Of a stretch of DNA of 64,000 bases, positions 46,071 through 58,134 are shown in pieces. Source of the DNA: Bimuria novae-zelandiae CBS 107.79 (lineage: Eukaryota > Ascomycota > Dothideomycetes > Pleosporales > Didymosphaeriaceae); the NCBI GenBank assembly GCA_010015655.1, contig ML976687.1, positions 358,240-422,239 on the forward strand, read 5' to 3'. How positions within the stretch are numbered: the stretch's first letter is position 1; every line of letters starts with the position of its first letter. The translations under genes and the position numbers were made by a program. The notes beneath the pieces are model-generated. The model searched no databases. It saw only the letters and a program-made list of their open reading frames with translations, and had not been told where the DNA came from.

Positions 46071-47690
46071 TTAGCGCTCTCGGAGCCCTATCTCAGCGTC
46101 TGTCATGAAGAAGGACGGAGGTACTGAGGGATCCATGAATGGATCAGAGAAGATTTCCTCCGCAGTCACGAAGCCGGGAGGGGTGACTGGATGATGCGGC
46201 GTCGGGATGAAATCCAAGTCATCGCGGAGATCTGGGTGGTCCTCGGGGCTCAGTGCTTGGATGAAATCCATGGTATTGCGAAGCCATGAGTCGTCCTCTG
46301 TGCGCGAAGTATATCCACCATGACCAGTGTCCGGTCGGCGAGATCCGAAAGCGTTCTGTTGAGGTCGAATGCCTCCGCTATCATTCTGTGGCACGATGTG
46401 ATCAAGTACCGAACGATACGCCAAGCGATGCCGATCCCTTGTCAACGAGAAGGCATCGTTCTCATCCGAACCCATTTCAACATCCTGGTTGAACGTTGCG
46501 GCCTGGAGCGAGCTACCTACGAAGCCGGTTTCGCCAATGGACGTTCTATTTAGATAGTTACTGAACAGATGGTCTGAGCTCCCAGTAGCGGGAGATGCTT
46601 GCTGTCCGGGGAAACGTGAGAATGGCTCGAAGGTGGGCCGTGAGGGAGTAGAAGGACGCCCCGTTTCTTGCCGAAATTCATCAGTCAGGGTTTGTACCCT
46701 AAGGGGCGGTACCCGAGAAATTCCCGCTGCTGATCGAAGTGCCTCTGAAACTTGCACGTGGTTTGCGAAACGTACCTCCTTGGCGGTTGGGGTGCTGGTC
46801 TGCTTCGCGGGCAACAAAGCATGAACTACTCCCGTAGGACGGAGCCCAGCAGAAGCACGTTGGGGGAGCTGGAAGCCAGGAGAGTTGAATACCGTACGGA
46901 GTGGCTTCTTCGGCGCAGCTTGGATCTGTGGCTCAACATCATCATCGTCATCATCATCGCTATCGTGAGCACGTTTGCGAATGGCCTTCTTTTGGTCCTG
47001 AATCCGACGAATTTTGCCCCGCACGGCGTGCGAAGTGCGGTTAGGAAATAGCGCGAAGATTTCCTCCTGTCCTAGATCTTCATGCAGGGCATCCTTTAGC
47101 TTCTGAGTATCCGCCGCGTTCCAGAGAGCCGGGCCGCTGACAGGCTTCGTGACTGACGGTCTATCCCTCAGTGGAGTCGTAACCTGCTCCGAATCACTCG
47201 CAGACATGACTGAAGGCGAAGAGTGAGTCGGCGTCCCCGCGTCCAGCAAGTCTTTGTTTCGCTTATAGCGATGTCGCAGTGCAGACGAGGACCGGTCGGG
47301 AAATAATACATGTGTTTGAACAAGATCCATGCCATTGAGAATTGCATCGTTGAGCTTGTGGTCGCCCTGTGCAGTCCAAGGTGGAGGCAGCTTGGTATTC
47401 GTGCCTGCCTTTGAAGTTTTCATCGTCTGTACGGCTACTGTGGTTGACGAGTCTCCCTGAGAAGTGTGCTTCTGCGCTTCCAGCTTCAGTTTAGCATCCT
47501 TGATTTTATGGCGTAGTGAATCATTGGAACGACCAGGAAACATTGATTTGACCTGCTCGAACTTGACACCGTTCCGTACGGCGTCTTCGACTTGGGCGGT
47601 GTCATCAGGGCTCCAACGGCTGCCACCTTGAGGAGCTAACCTCTGCATGGTAGCCTTGCTATGCTTATAGTCTTCAGGTGCGTAGCTCAT
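46071..47690 (-). CDS. protein with three SANT/Myb-like repeats (539 aa)
   Basis: Minus strand, intron-free, ATG at 47690 (the frame extends 12 codons further only to a TTG). Three related segments each follow W-(x)n-A/L-N-G-(x)n-FPGR/FPDR/FPNR-(x)n-LRHK/VRGK: about residues 23-62, 96-140 and 185-230. This is a SANT/Myb-like helix pattern in which the third helix carries 'FP.R....R.+'. A basic stretch (KKAIRKRAHDS) then a run of Asp follows, compatible with nuclear location. The rest is low-complexity, ending in an acidic region that could be an activation domain. Probably a DNA- or chromatin-binding protein; no specific family member recognised. A related broken gene lies at 49973-57099. Confidence 0.82.
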   Translation of the reverse strand: MSYAPEDYKHSKATMQRLAPQGGSRWSPDDTAQVEDAVRNGVKFEQVKSMFPGRSNDSLRHKIKDAKLKLEAQKHTSQGDSSTTVAVQTMKTSKAGTNTKLPPPWTAQGDHKLNDAILNGMDLVQTHVLFPDRSSSALRHRYKRNKDLLDAGTPTHSSPSVMSASDSEQVTTPLRDRPSVTKPVSGPALWNAADTQKLKDALHEDLGQEEIFALFPNRTSHAVRGKIRRIQDQKKAIRKRAHDSDDDDDDDVEPQIQAAPKKPLRTVFNSPGFQLPQRASAGLRPTGVVHALLPAKQTSTPTAKEVRFANHVQVSEALRSAAGISRVPPLRVQTLTDEFRQETGRPSTPSRPTFEPFSRFPGQQASPATGSSDHLFSNYLNRTSIGETGFVGSSLQAATFNQDVEMGSDENDAFSLTRDRHRLAYRSVLDHIVPQNDSGGIRPQQNAFGSRRPDTGHGGYTSRTEDDSWLRNTMDFIQALSPEDHPDLRDDLDFIPTPHHPVTPPGFVTAEEIFSDPFMDPSVPPSFFMTDAEIGLRER

Positions 47691-49972
47691 TGTTGCTAGG
47701 AGACGTTGAAGAGCGGTGATGTGCAACGGTGGAGGCTAACCTTGGGAGTGATCTGTCGTTGAAGGTTGCTCAGGAGTTGCGTTGATAATAGGTCGGGTTA
47801 GTGAGACTCGAGTGCGGTTTCTATAAGAGATTGTATCAGCGAAGATGTTTGCGGGCACGGGCCAAAGCACGTGCGGGCCCTTTTCGTCTCATAAGTGAAT
47901 GTTCATCTCACGTGCGTGCGCAATGCACTCACTAGCTCGGACAGGCCAGGCTACAGCCTTTCAAATCAACCTACTTGACTACACCGCTTCCATTTTCTTC
48001 TTCTTGTTAGGTGTCGTTGGTACTGTAGCGTCTTTTGCTATAGAGTTTGGTCAGGATAGGGTATGAGCTGGGTTCTTCCAGGCCGTGAAGAACGCTAGAA
48101 GGAACCTAAACAGTATATATTTGAATATACTATTGTTTATACATTAAAAGCCGTACTATAACGTTTCTGGGATCGTTCTAGTATATTTTCACATTTGTTG
48201 AATTAATTATGAAAGCCCGCGTATAACGTGTTCGGATAACCCCTACTACACAAAGACATGGAAGTCAGGATCTCAAAAAAATTCCCACATGGGTTTATAT
48301 AGAAGAACATGTACCATCCGAACTGTTTGCAACCTTCCACGCGGTTCTAGCACCTAATTGATCGACGCCCGTGACGCTTGGGCTCGGCGTGAAGCCAGTG
48401 GACTAACATCTGCAGAGTCAGGACATGTTTGAATCGAATTGACCCAAGAATATAACTATACGACTACTCCACCTATTGCTCAGAAACCGATTGGGTGATG
48501 TCATATAATAAGTAGTAAAATTTGAGATGCTTTGGGTCGGAATGGCTGATCGCGATGTCGCGCAAGGGTTGTGGGATAGAAGTAGGGTCGATAGATAGCT
48601 TGAAGATTCTACCTCTGACGTAGGGTTGCGCAAACTTTACTATCGTTTCCCCCCATTATAGTACTTCTTTAACGCGCTTCTCGCTTGTTACCCTATTACA
48701 TATATTGAACAAATCACCGCCTTGTGCGAGGTTTGCTCCCTTGAGGGGAAATAACTACTTGCATTCCCTGAGATTTGCAATTCTTTCGTTACTTCTTCAG
48801 AACTGATAAAGTTGTAAAAAAAAAAAAAAAAAGAGAGAGAGGGAAAGAGGGTAATCCCCAAGCATTAAGCTTGCGGTCGTGCTCGCTCAGTTTAGCAGTC
48901 AAAATAATCACATTATACTGCTGAATGCGGGCCCCATGGTCTGGACGCGTGAGGTCATGCTACGGATTTCCTGGGAATCTGGACTTAACAAAGAGCTCTG
49001 AGAGGTATATATCGAACATGAAGTCTGCTAAACTGGCTAGTCATATCTCTACGCATCATAGATGAATGCGGGGAAGCATCACAAGTAATAATTATAGCGA
49101 TGGGAATATAGATCAGGATCTGAGGGTTCCTTTAAGATGTGTTGGGGCCGGAGCGGAGCATCGCCCGACACATTGTTCCTGTAGCCATGGCTGATCAATG
49201 GGTATTCACTTCTATCTGCATTTCGAACCACAATCATATACTCGGTCAATGGCTCACTACGTCCACGGGTACAGATCATTTCGGCCCAAGGAAGGAAGAA
49301 AAACTTTACAAAGATTAGCAGAACTTGAGAGCAGGCTGTGCCATGCACGACAACATGGAAAACCTCGGTGATGTTGCACGGGCCATCACACTCGAGTCTT
49401 TTGCGCCTCAACTTAGGTGTCTACGTCATTAAACACCTATACCAAACCGCTCCTTCCTTTCACTGATTTACATGGGCCGAGCGTAGGCCTAGCGTATAAT
49501 CTGATATCTATAAAGCATAAATGACCCACCGCCTCACGGCTCACTCAGGAAACACCAAACCTTCGCTGGGCTGATTGCCACCATACACCGATTGACGAAG
49601 ATCTGTAGGTAGGTATCCCACACATGAATGCATCTAAGACCAGAAATATAGTATTATGCAAGGAACTGACGCGTGCAGTAGGAAAGATCATCTTTGTATA
49701 GAGTGTACCGCTACACTCAAGCCAGCGACACTCGATTTAGCGAAGACTACTGTCCGAGACCGAATACGCTCCAGCGCAGCCTGCAACCATGGAGTCCAAT
49801 CAAGAAGGTACTGTGACATCTCTCCGACAAACAACGGCATGGTACCCACGTTGAGCACACTGCTTCACGTCTGAACGGGCGTCTCGTTTCGCTGCAGCTC
49901 TACCAATCAATTTGAAAATATACTAACGGGTGCACTGTAGGACATGACAACCTCGTGTGTGATTCAGCCGCC
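47691..49972. other. long intergenic region
   Basis: 2.3 kb without a gene I can support. Contains a poly-A tract followed by GA repeats (48816-48846) and a minus-strand frame at 49079-49411 that looks mildly coding but starts with TTG and has no known relative. The first about 200 bp (47691-47900) is the likely promoter of the SANT-like gene and includes GCACGTGC. Confidence 0.45.
48816..48846. repeat. A17 tract with adjoining (GA)n
   Basis: Seventeen A followed by AGAGAGAGAGGG. Simple repeat. Confidence 0.9.
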
Positions 49973-51295
49973 ATGCCCGAATCATCGGTCAAAGACGGCG
50001 TAGAAGAAGTGCAAGACCAAGGCCAATATCCACTCTTACAGCTCAGCATAACGATTCTGAATGAGCTCGAAGCGTCAGAAGCAAAACGCGTCCTCGTCAA
50101 GAACAACTTCAAGGCGACGACATGGCCAAGCTTCTTCTTGTCAGTCGAAACTGCGCGCCAAACCTTCCATCACACTGGCCAGTCATGGTCACTGGAGGAC
50201 GACGTGACCCTAATGTCTCTTCCGAACGAGTTGTCTCCCAACGCAAAGAAGAACTTCGACATAGCTTTTTTCCCTGGTCGTTTCCCCCACGAGTGTACAC
50301 TTCGTTGTAGGTTCTTGCAGGGGAATGGCTCTTCAGACGTTAAACACTTCCAAGGAGACCCCACAGCTTTGTATGAAGACATGTCCAAAGGCCAAGCCAT
50401 ACTTGACGAGATGATTGCCACACACTTTGCAAACTCTTAGGGACAAGGCCGCGGAAAAGGGAAATAGGAACACTCCCAAGATGAGCCGCAATGAGCTGGG
50501 GCGAGCCCGCGGAGCTCTGAACGACAAGGGCGGACCAGCGCGATATGGAGACCTAGCTAGCTTTGCAGCTATACCAGACAACCAGTGATCGGAATGGTCT
50601 GGTATGAGTTGGTATTGGTATGGTATATACCGCCAAGACCTGGTATGGTTTGAGGATATCTCAATACCATGGTATTACCGGTATACCAGGTCATACCGGT
50701 AGCGCTAAAAAATAAGCCGAGGTAGAGAAACTGTGGCGCAATATGGCTAAATTGTGGACTAAACTAGTTAGTGTATGCAAAAATTTTCTTAACAGAATAC
50801 TAATAATTATAGTCTATAATAGTGTGCATATATTATTAGCATGGGGTCCCTAATTCTAATCTCGCCGTCCGCGTTAACGACACGTTTAACGTTAATATCC
50901 TTTAAATCTCCTACGTTATCACCTGCTCCTATATTACGTACCTTAACGCCATCACCTACTCCTAATTAATATCCCGATCCTCTAGATAAGTTTATATAAG
51001 ATTATATTATATACCTTAATCGCGCGATAACTACAAAGGGGGCAGCTCGTCTAGGCTTATTATATGTATGGAAGTATGGTCTTTATTATATCCGAGACAG
51101 TAATAAGAAAGAGGTGTACTACTATTACGAGTGTGCAGTTAGAAACTATAAGCAAGAGCTATTTATTATTAATGGCACATCTAGAGTAAGAAATTATCTT
51201 GAACAAAAGCACTAGATTGATCCTTAGAGTGGTATTAAGAAACATAGTCAGACACGGAAGTCTGTACTAGAGCAACAGAAGAGCGCGGCTGCTAC

Positions 51296-53316
51296 CAGTG
51301 ATCGGAATGGTCTAGTATGGTATAGTATAGAGGTTAGACCATACCATACCAGCTGCTTATGTAACTACTAGTATAGTATACCGGTAAGACTAGGCATACC
51401 GCTAAGAGCGCTAAGAGCGAGGCTTAAGTTAAAGCAGGAAGAAAGGAAATGTATTAGAGTACTAGATATTAACTATATTGTTATTATTCTTACTATCCTT
51501 AACGTCGTTATTATCTTTATGTTCGGGCCTTCTATACCAGGCCCGAAGACACTCGCACGCTTCTATAATATCTACCTTTAGCCTACTACGTTAATTAACT
51601 ATAGTAAGCTTTGCGCTACTAAAAAGACGTTCGCATTTATCTAACATAGGTGAGATAGTAAACATGTCTAGAGCGAAGCGAGCGAGATCTCGTTAGGAGT
51701 CGTAGCGAGATAGCTAGTATGTAATAGCCTTATCACTACCTGCCTCTTCGTCATGAAGCCGGTTGGTAGAGATATATTGTTCATATAAATTAGTTGTAGA
51801 GACCGGAGCGTCTATTCGAATACGCTTGTGTTCCCTCTGGCGATCAAATGCTGGATCAGGAGACCTCTCCTTCCTGACTGGTGGTGGCATCTTAATAGGG
51901 TACATTCCCTTATACTCTGTCTCCTAGAGCTGCTTCACCGCCAATTGTGCGTTATCAAACCACCTTAATTTTTCTTTGTTAGCTTGGAGAACCTATTCTT
52001 GCCTAAACCATGCCTACTTTTAATATAGATCAAGTATTTAAGCTGCATAGTATGCGGGCGGAAGATTAGTATCTTTAAGGAATTAATTCTGCTAATTTAG
52101 CTACTAGTTATTATAATACTCTTTGTATTTTAACCACGCGGCATCTGCGCAACTTTAGAGGTACGTCTATATAAAGTTATTATTATCTTTAGTGTGGATA
52201 TTATAGTAGTGATCTTTTGTCTTACTTATTTCTTAAAGAAGGCAATTTAAAGTTAAAAACTAATTAGCAAGGGACGTCTTCTTCCCTTTAGTAAGCAAAG
52301 TTGCGGCGTAGAAGTCTTTTAGAGCAAGCTTAATCTTTTTAAGCTTAAACTAGTGCTATCTATCTAGTTTAAAGTTTGTAATCCCTTGAGAGCCTTTCCT
52401 AGGTACATGGCGAGCTAAGAAGAGCTCTAAACGTTTCTGGATATTTAATGCACGTGTAATTAAATGAAACTATAAATTCTAGCGTGTCGAGTTGTTCTAG
52501 ATAAGCTTAAGACCGTCAAATTTAGAGAGATCTCCGCCGATAATTATTATAGCAAACTCCTTACAGCGCTGTAGAGTAAGCCTAATATATTGTACAAGGT
52601 TGTGAAGCCGACCTAAACATCCAAATTTCTTCTAGAGCTCTTCTACCTTTGTATAGTCTCCGCGTTGATAGTGCGTTTCAAGCTTTGCAAGGTACTTCTC
52701 ACAGTTTTGACCTATGAGGAACGCCTGGTAGCAGAGGTTGATAATATGGCCTAAGCAACGCAGCCGACGATAGCGATGTTGTTTTGGCTTTATCTATAGG
52801 TAGAGATCCTTGAGTATAAACTTAATAGCGGTATTATTTAACGAGGTATTATCTAGCATAAAGTATCTAATCTGATCTCCGCTAATATCGTATTCTTTTA
52901 GCAAGCCAAGAATAATCGATCTAAGGTTCTCGCCACTGTGTTCGCCATACACACGCCGCATACCTAAAACAGTGGTTCGTCGCTTGCTGGTAGTGTTAAT
53001 CTACATGGCGATGGCACCTAGAATAGCGTAAGGGTTTGGCGATGTCTAGAGATTAAAGGAGACGGAGATTCTACTCTGTAAGCGCTAGAGGTCTTCTCTA
53101 AGCTATTATTTCTTCGACAGAAAGGCGTCTATAACCTAACTTTAAATAGTTTTTGCTACCTTTAGGAGGTGGTTGAGAAGTGCCGGATTTAAAAAGAAGA
53201 GAAGTTTTCGGAAATACAGATTTTCTAATTAAAAGAAAGTAATGTGGCAGTATATAATCTAACAAATTAGAAGTTCTTTGAACTTCTTTATTGTGTCTTT
53301 CCAGAAGAAGATATTA
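51296..53316 (-). repeat. left 2021-bp arm of the hAT inverted repeat
   Basis: Reverse complement of 54038-56058; begins with the hAT terminus CAGTGATCGG. The minus-strand open stretch at 51714-51905 (MPPPVRKERSPDP...) is transposase sequence, mirrored at about 55450-55640. Confidence 0.9.
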
Positions 53317-54037
53317 GTAGCAGCCAGTGATCGGAATGGTCTGGTATGAGTTGGTATTGGTATGGTATATACCGCCAAGACCTGGTATGGTTTGAGGATA
53401 TCTCAATACCATGGTATTACTGGTATACCAGGTCATACCGGTAGCGCTAAAAAATAAGCCGAGGTAGAGAAACTGTGGCGCAATGTGGCTAAATTATAGA
53501 CTAAACTAGTTAGTGTATGTAAAAATTTTCTTAACAGAATACTAATAATTATAGTTTATAATAGTGTGCATATATTATTAGCATAGGGTCCCTAATTCTA
53601 ATCTCGCCGTCCGCGTTGACGACACGTTTAATATTAATATCCTTTAAATCTCCTACGTTATCACCTGCTCCCACATTACGTACCTTAACGCTATTACCTA
53701 CTCCTAATTAATATCCCGATCCTCTAGATAAGTTTATATAAGATCACATTACATACCTTAATTGCGCGATAACTATAAAGGGGGCAGCTTGTCTAGGCTT
53801 ATTATATGTATAGAAGTATGGTCTTTATTATATCCGAGACAGTGACAAGAAAGAGGTGTACTACTGTTATAAGTGTGTAGTTGGAAACTATAAGCAAGAG
53901 CTATTTGTTATTAATAGCACATTTGGAGTGAGAAATTATCTTGAATAAAAGCACTAGATTGATCCTTAGAGTGGTATTAAGAAACATAGTTAGACATAGA
54001 AGTCTGTACTAGAGTAACAGAAGAGCGCGGCTGCTAC

Positions 54038-56058
54038 TAATATCTTCTTCTGGAAAGACACAATAGAGAAGTTTAAAGAATTTCTAATTTGTTGGATTGT
54101 GTACTGCCATATTGCTTTCTTTTAATTAGAAAATCTGTATTTCCGAGAACTACTCTTCTTTTTAAATCTAGCACTTCTTAATCACCTTTTAAAGGCAGCG
54201 AAAACTATTCGAAGTTAGGTTATAGATATTTTTCTATTAAAGAAATAATAGCTTAGAGAAGACCTCTAGCGCTTACGGAGTAGAATTTCTGTCTCCTTTG
54301 ATTTCTGGACATCGCCAAACCCTTACGCTATTCTAGGTGCCATCGCTATGTGGATTGACACTACTGGCAAGCGACGAACTACTGTTTTAGGTATGTGGTG
54401 TGTGTATGGCGAACATAGTGGCGAGAACCTTAGATCGATTGTTCTTGGCTTGCTAAAAGAATACGATATTAGCGGAGATCAGATTAGATACTTTATGCTG
54501 GATAATGCCTCGTTAAATAATACCGCTGTTGAGTTTATACTTATGGATCTCTGCCTATAGATAAAGCTAAAATAACGTTGCTATCGTTGGCTGCGTTGCT
54601 TGGGCTATATTATTAACCTCTGCTACTAGGCGTTCCTTATAGGTTGAAACTGTGAGAAGTACCTTGCAAAGCTTAAAACGCACTATCAACGCGGAGACTA
54701 TACAAAGGTGGAAGAGCTCTAGAAGAAATTTGGATGTTTAGGTTGGCTTTACAACCTTATACGATATATTAGGCTTACTCTACAGCGCCGTGAGGAGTTT
54801 GCTGTAATAATTATTAGCGGAGATCTCTTTAAATTTAATAGTCTTAAGCTTATCTAGAATAACTTGACACGCTAGAATTTATAGTTTTATTTAATTACAC
54901 GTGCATTAAATGTCCGGGAACGTTTAGAGCTCTTCTTAGCTTGCCATGTACCTAGGAAAGGCTCTTAGGGGATTGCGAACTTTAAACTAGATAGATAGCA
55001 CTAGTTTAAGCTTGAAAAGATTAAGCTTGCTCTAAAAGACTTCTACGCCGCAACTTTGCTTACTAAGGGGAAGAAGACGTCCCTTACTAATTAGTTTTTA
55101 ACTTTAGATTGCCTTCTTCGAGAAATAAGTAAGACAAAAGATTACTACTATAATATCCACACCAAAGACAATAATAACTTTATATAGACGTACCTCTAAA
55201 GTTGCGCAGATGCCGCGTGGTTAAAATGCAAGGAGTATTATAATAACTAGTAGCTAAATTAGTAGAATTAATTCTTTAAAGATACTAATCTTCCGCCCGC
55301 GTACTATGCAGCTCAAATACTTAATCTATATTAAAAGTAGGCATGGTTTAGGCAAGAATGGGTTTTCCAAGCCGATAAAGAAAAATTAAGGTGGTTTGAT
55401 AACGCATAATCGGCGGTGAAGTAGCTCTAGGAGATAGAGTATAAGGGAATGTACCCTGTTGAGATGCTACCACTAGTTAGGAAGGAGAAGTCTCCTGATC
55501 TAGCATTTGATCGCTAGAGGGAACACAAGCGTATTCGAATAGACGCTCTAGTCTCTACAACTGATTTGTATAAACAATATATCTCTACCGACCGGCTTCA
55601 TGACGAAGAGGCAGGTGGTGATAAGGCTATTACATACTGGCTATCTCGCTATGACTCTTAACGAGATCTCGCTCGCTTCGCTCTAGACATGTTTACCATC
55701 TCACCTATGTCGGATAAATGCGAACGTCTTTTTAGTAGCGCAAAGCTTACTATAGTTGATTGACGTAGTAGGCTAAAAGCAGATATTATAGAAGCGTGCG
55801 AGTGTCTTCAGGCCTGGTATAGAAGGCCTAAACATGAAGATAACAACAACGTTAAAGATAGTAAGAATAATAACGATATAGTTAATATCTAGTACTCTAA
55901 TACATTTCCTTTCTTCCTGCTTCAACTTGAGCCTCGCTCTTGGCGCTCTTGGCGGTATGCCTGGTCTTATCGGTATACTATACCGGTAGTTACATAAGCA
56001 GCTGGTATGGTATGGTCTAACCTCCATACCATACCATACCAGACCATTCCGATCACTG
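54038..56058 (+). repeat. right 2021-bp arm of the hAT inverted repeat
   Basis: Reverse complement of 51296-53316. Same length to the base; substitutions are mostly transitions. Confidence 0.9.
54348..54560 (+). pseudogene. hAT transposase fragment (catalytic region)
   Basis: 71 open codons within the right-hand element: WIDTTGKRRTTVLGMWCVYG then EHSGENLRSIVLGLLKEYDI and FMLDNASLNNTAVEF, which resembles the RNase H-like core of fungal hAT transposases. The surrounding frame is broken by stops. The same sequence is present inverted at about 52790-53010. Confidence 0.75.
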
Positions 56059-57099
56059 CAGACAACAACTCTGCCCCCCAAGCCATCCGACGCGGATGCC
56101 GACTCCCTCCAATTTGTCAAATCTACTTCTAGCAATCGTATTTCTTGGGATTCAATGACGCAGACGTTTTTCCCTGGGGTTTCCACTCACGATTGGGAGA
56201 TGATGACACGGGAAATCAACAAACGTAGCGAATGGTTAAAGGAGGAACTTGACGCCCTTCAGGTTGCTTTTGAAAACAACGAGCTAGCCCAGTTTGCGGT
56301 GAACCATGGACGAGGCATGGAAGAAGCTAGATAAAAGGCCACGAGGAAGTTCACACTTAGAAAGCGCGCACACCCAGAGGACGGGGAACCGGGTTCTCCA
56401 GCGCCAGAAACCTTTTCGGTTATCAAGAAGGTTAGAAAGCGTCAAACTCAGGCCGGAAGTTCGGCCGAGCCTGGTAGCTCAGATCACGAACCGTCAGGTG
56501 CCTTACCTGCATCCTTTCAGCAAGAAGGAATCTTACCGGATCCATCTGGCCCTCTCGACGGCCGCGGCAACAACCAGATGTATCAAGACCCACAGCAGAA
56601 TGCCGGGGCACCCGACTCTGATCCTTTCGCTCAACATTTTTTGAGCCAGGATTTTGGACTCTCGGTCTTTGATTATGACGGCCCTAATCTTTTCGGACCT
56701 CCTGCAATGCTCCCGACAGTCCCACCGTTCCAAGATCCGGGCATCAGCCCCGTAGGCTTCGTTCCGAATAGCCTGCCTGCTTTCACATCGCACCCTGTGC
56801 CTCAGGCTGGATCTGCAGACCAAGACGGGTTTGGCGCGCCTGGAAATTTTGAGCAGGGTATAACGATGGACATGTTTGAGGGCGCTTCTCTGGGGGGATC
56901 GCTGCTCGATTTTCCACCTGCATTCGGTCTCCAGCAACCTCAGCCGGAGCACCAGGAGCACCAGGAGCAGGAGCTGCAACAGGCCCTTTTGCCGACCAGC
57001 ACTAATCCTTATATGGGTTGGGACTTTCCATTCCTTCCGTACCGAGAAGTACACAAGGCACCCACCGCCTTGATGCTGTCCACTGCCTCCCTCTTGTGA

Positions 57100-57602
57100 C
57101 GATGCTATCACGAGAACCGAAGACCGGATGGCTTTCTATGTGGTGGTGCTATGTTTGAACGATGTACGATGGGATTGTTTCGAGACGGAATTTCCAGTGG
57201 GAAGGGCATACTTTAGTATTCGGGCACTCCAGGAGGGAGTTTCGGCCTCAACTGATATGAATGGGTTGTCATGTGACACACGCTATGCGCCATTTTCTTG
57301 CGGATGTCAATGTTCATCCTGATTGTTTGCTTGATACCAACGAACGTAGATGATATGGAATTGCACGAGATTAGAGAGATCTGCATAGCTCCGTGGATTA
57401 TAAGAACACAAAGGACACAGTTTCTTCCAGTATCTCCAGTGAAAATAGCTTCCGAGGCTTGTTTGCTGCATGCGTGCTTCAATGCCACGTTGTCAGTGGA
57501 ACGTTGACAGATTGACGCACTTCTTGGGTAGCTTCCGGTCATCGCTCTTATTATACCCAGCCTTCGTAAATGAATCACTCCCCATATCAAGCCTGATCCG
57601 CT
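57100..57602. other. intergenic, nothing recognised
   Basis: Between the broken SANT-like gene and the small acidic ORF. A minus-strand frame at 57213-57590 has no meaningful product. Confidence 0.4.
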
Positions 57603-57824
57603 ATGTCCATTTCCAAACTCTTACTACATAGGCTCATGTTCATTGAGGACGACTCGGAAGAAAGCACGTTTTGGTGTGCATATTTCCGGAGCCCATTTCC
57701 TAGACCGGACGAGGAAGATCTCGATGTTTTGGATGAGATGGAAGATATTTTAGGGGACGACGAAGCGGATGAAGAAGCGGCGATGTCGTTTGTGGTGGGC
57801 GGAGAAGAATGGATGTATATATGA
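57603..57824 (+). CDS. small acidic hypothetical protein (73 aa)
   Basis: ATG at 57603. Strongly acidic C-terminal half (DEEDLDVLDEMEDILGDDEADEEAA). No recognised family. It lies 500 bp after the broken SANT-like gene and could be its last exon or a separate small gene; the acidic composition would suit either. Confidence 0.35.
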   Translation: MSISKLLLHRLMFIEDDSEESTFWCAYFRSPFPRPDEEDLDVLDEMEDILGDDEADEEAAMSFVVGGEEWMYI

Positions 57825-58134
57825 GTCAGGACGCGCTAGCAAAGCTAGCTGCCTGACTCGCGACAGAAATTTGGTGCGGACCTCCGTGCTGCATGCACGA
57901 TTCACACTTATTTGTACCTCCTCACCACTCTAAGGCTCGCAAGGGCATACTAGTAACTTACTTCGTTCCTTATATACTACTTGAGCTGCTTGCACTTGAA
58001 AGCCGGTTCGGCAGCAACCACGGTCCAACAATTAAACCTTCCATTCGCTATGCGACCATAGCTCCAAGACGCGCCTTTGCGCACAGTAAACACCTCATAG
58101 ATTGAAACATAGCCCTTCACGGCTATCCGTCACG

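Larger units (their letters stand above)
50583..56058. mobile_element. two hAT elements fused into a large inverted repeat
   Basis: Outer ends CAGTGATCGGAATGGTCTGG (50583) and its inverse (to 56058) are flanked by an 8-bp CAGACAAC duplication (50575-50582 and 56059-56066), the hAT hallmark. Inside, 51296-53316 is the reverse complement of 54038-56058 (2021 bp each), and 50583-51287 is a forward copy of 53325-54029 (705 bp each). GCTGCTAC occurs at 51288 and 54030 and inverted at 53317. Each complete element would be 2734 bp. Transposase relics: WIDTTGKRRTTVLGM...FMLDNASLNNTA (54348-54560 and inverse) and the C-terminal dimerisation block CERLFSSAKLT (about 55710-55760). Copies differ by transitions; both have stops. 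Confidence 0.92.
49973..57099 (+). pseudogene. SANT-like gene split by a hAT insertion
   Basis: The 5' part, 49973-50582, begins with a good ATG context (GCCGCCATGC) and contains WSLEDDVTLMSLPNEL...IAFFPGRFPHECTLRCRF, a SANT-like repeat. The 3' part, 56067-57099, resumes with another (ISWDSMTQTFFPG...DWEMMTREIN) and a basic stretch, then a Pro/Gln/Asp-rich tail to TGA at 57099. Between them lies the 5.5 kb hAT insertion with an 8-bp duplication. Further damage: the frame breaks near 50438 (TAG in one frame while the Lys/Arg-rich continuation AAEKGNRNTPKMSRNELGRA is in another) and a TAA sits at 56332-56334. An intron ending TTTGCAG near 50566 may also exist. Resembles the intact SANT-like gene at 46-47.7 kb in motif style, so probably a paralogue or same-family gene. 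Confidence 0.75.

Noticed and set aside
49079..49411. 110-codon minus-strand frame as a gene
   Set aside because: Starts with TTG, has no recognisable domain and no flanking splice evidence; left as part of the intergenic entry.
51714..51905. 63-codon minus-strand gene
   Set aside because: It is part of the inverted hAT transposase arm; the same sequence occurs on the plus strand near 55450-55640.
56533..57111. 192-codon minus-strand frame
   Set aside because: Antisense to the Pro/Gln-rich tail of the broken SANT-like gene, which has coherent sense sequence.
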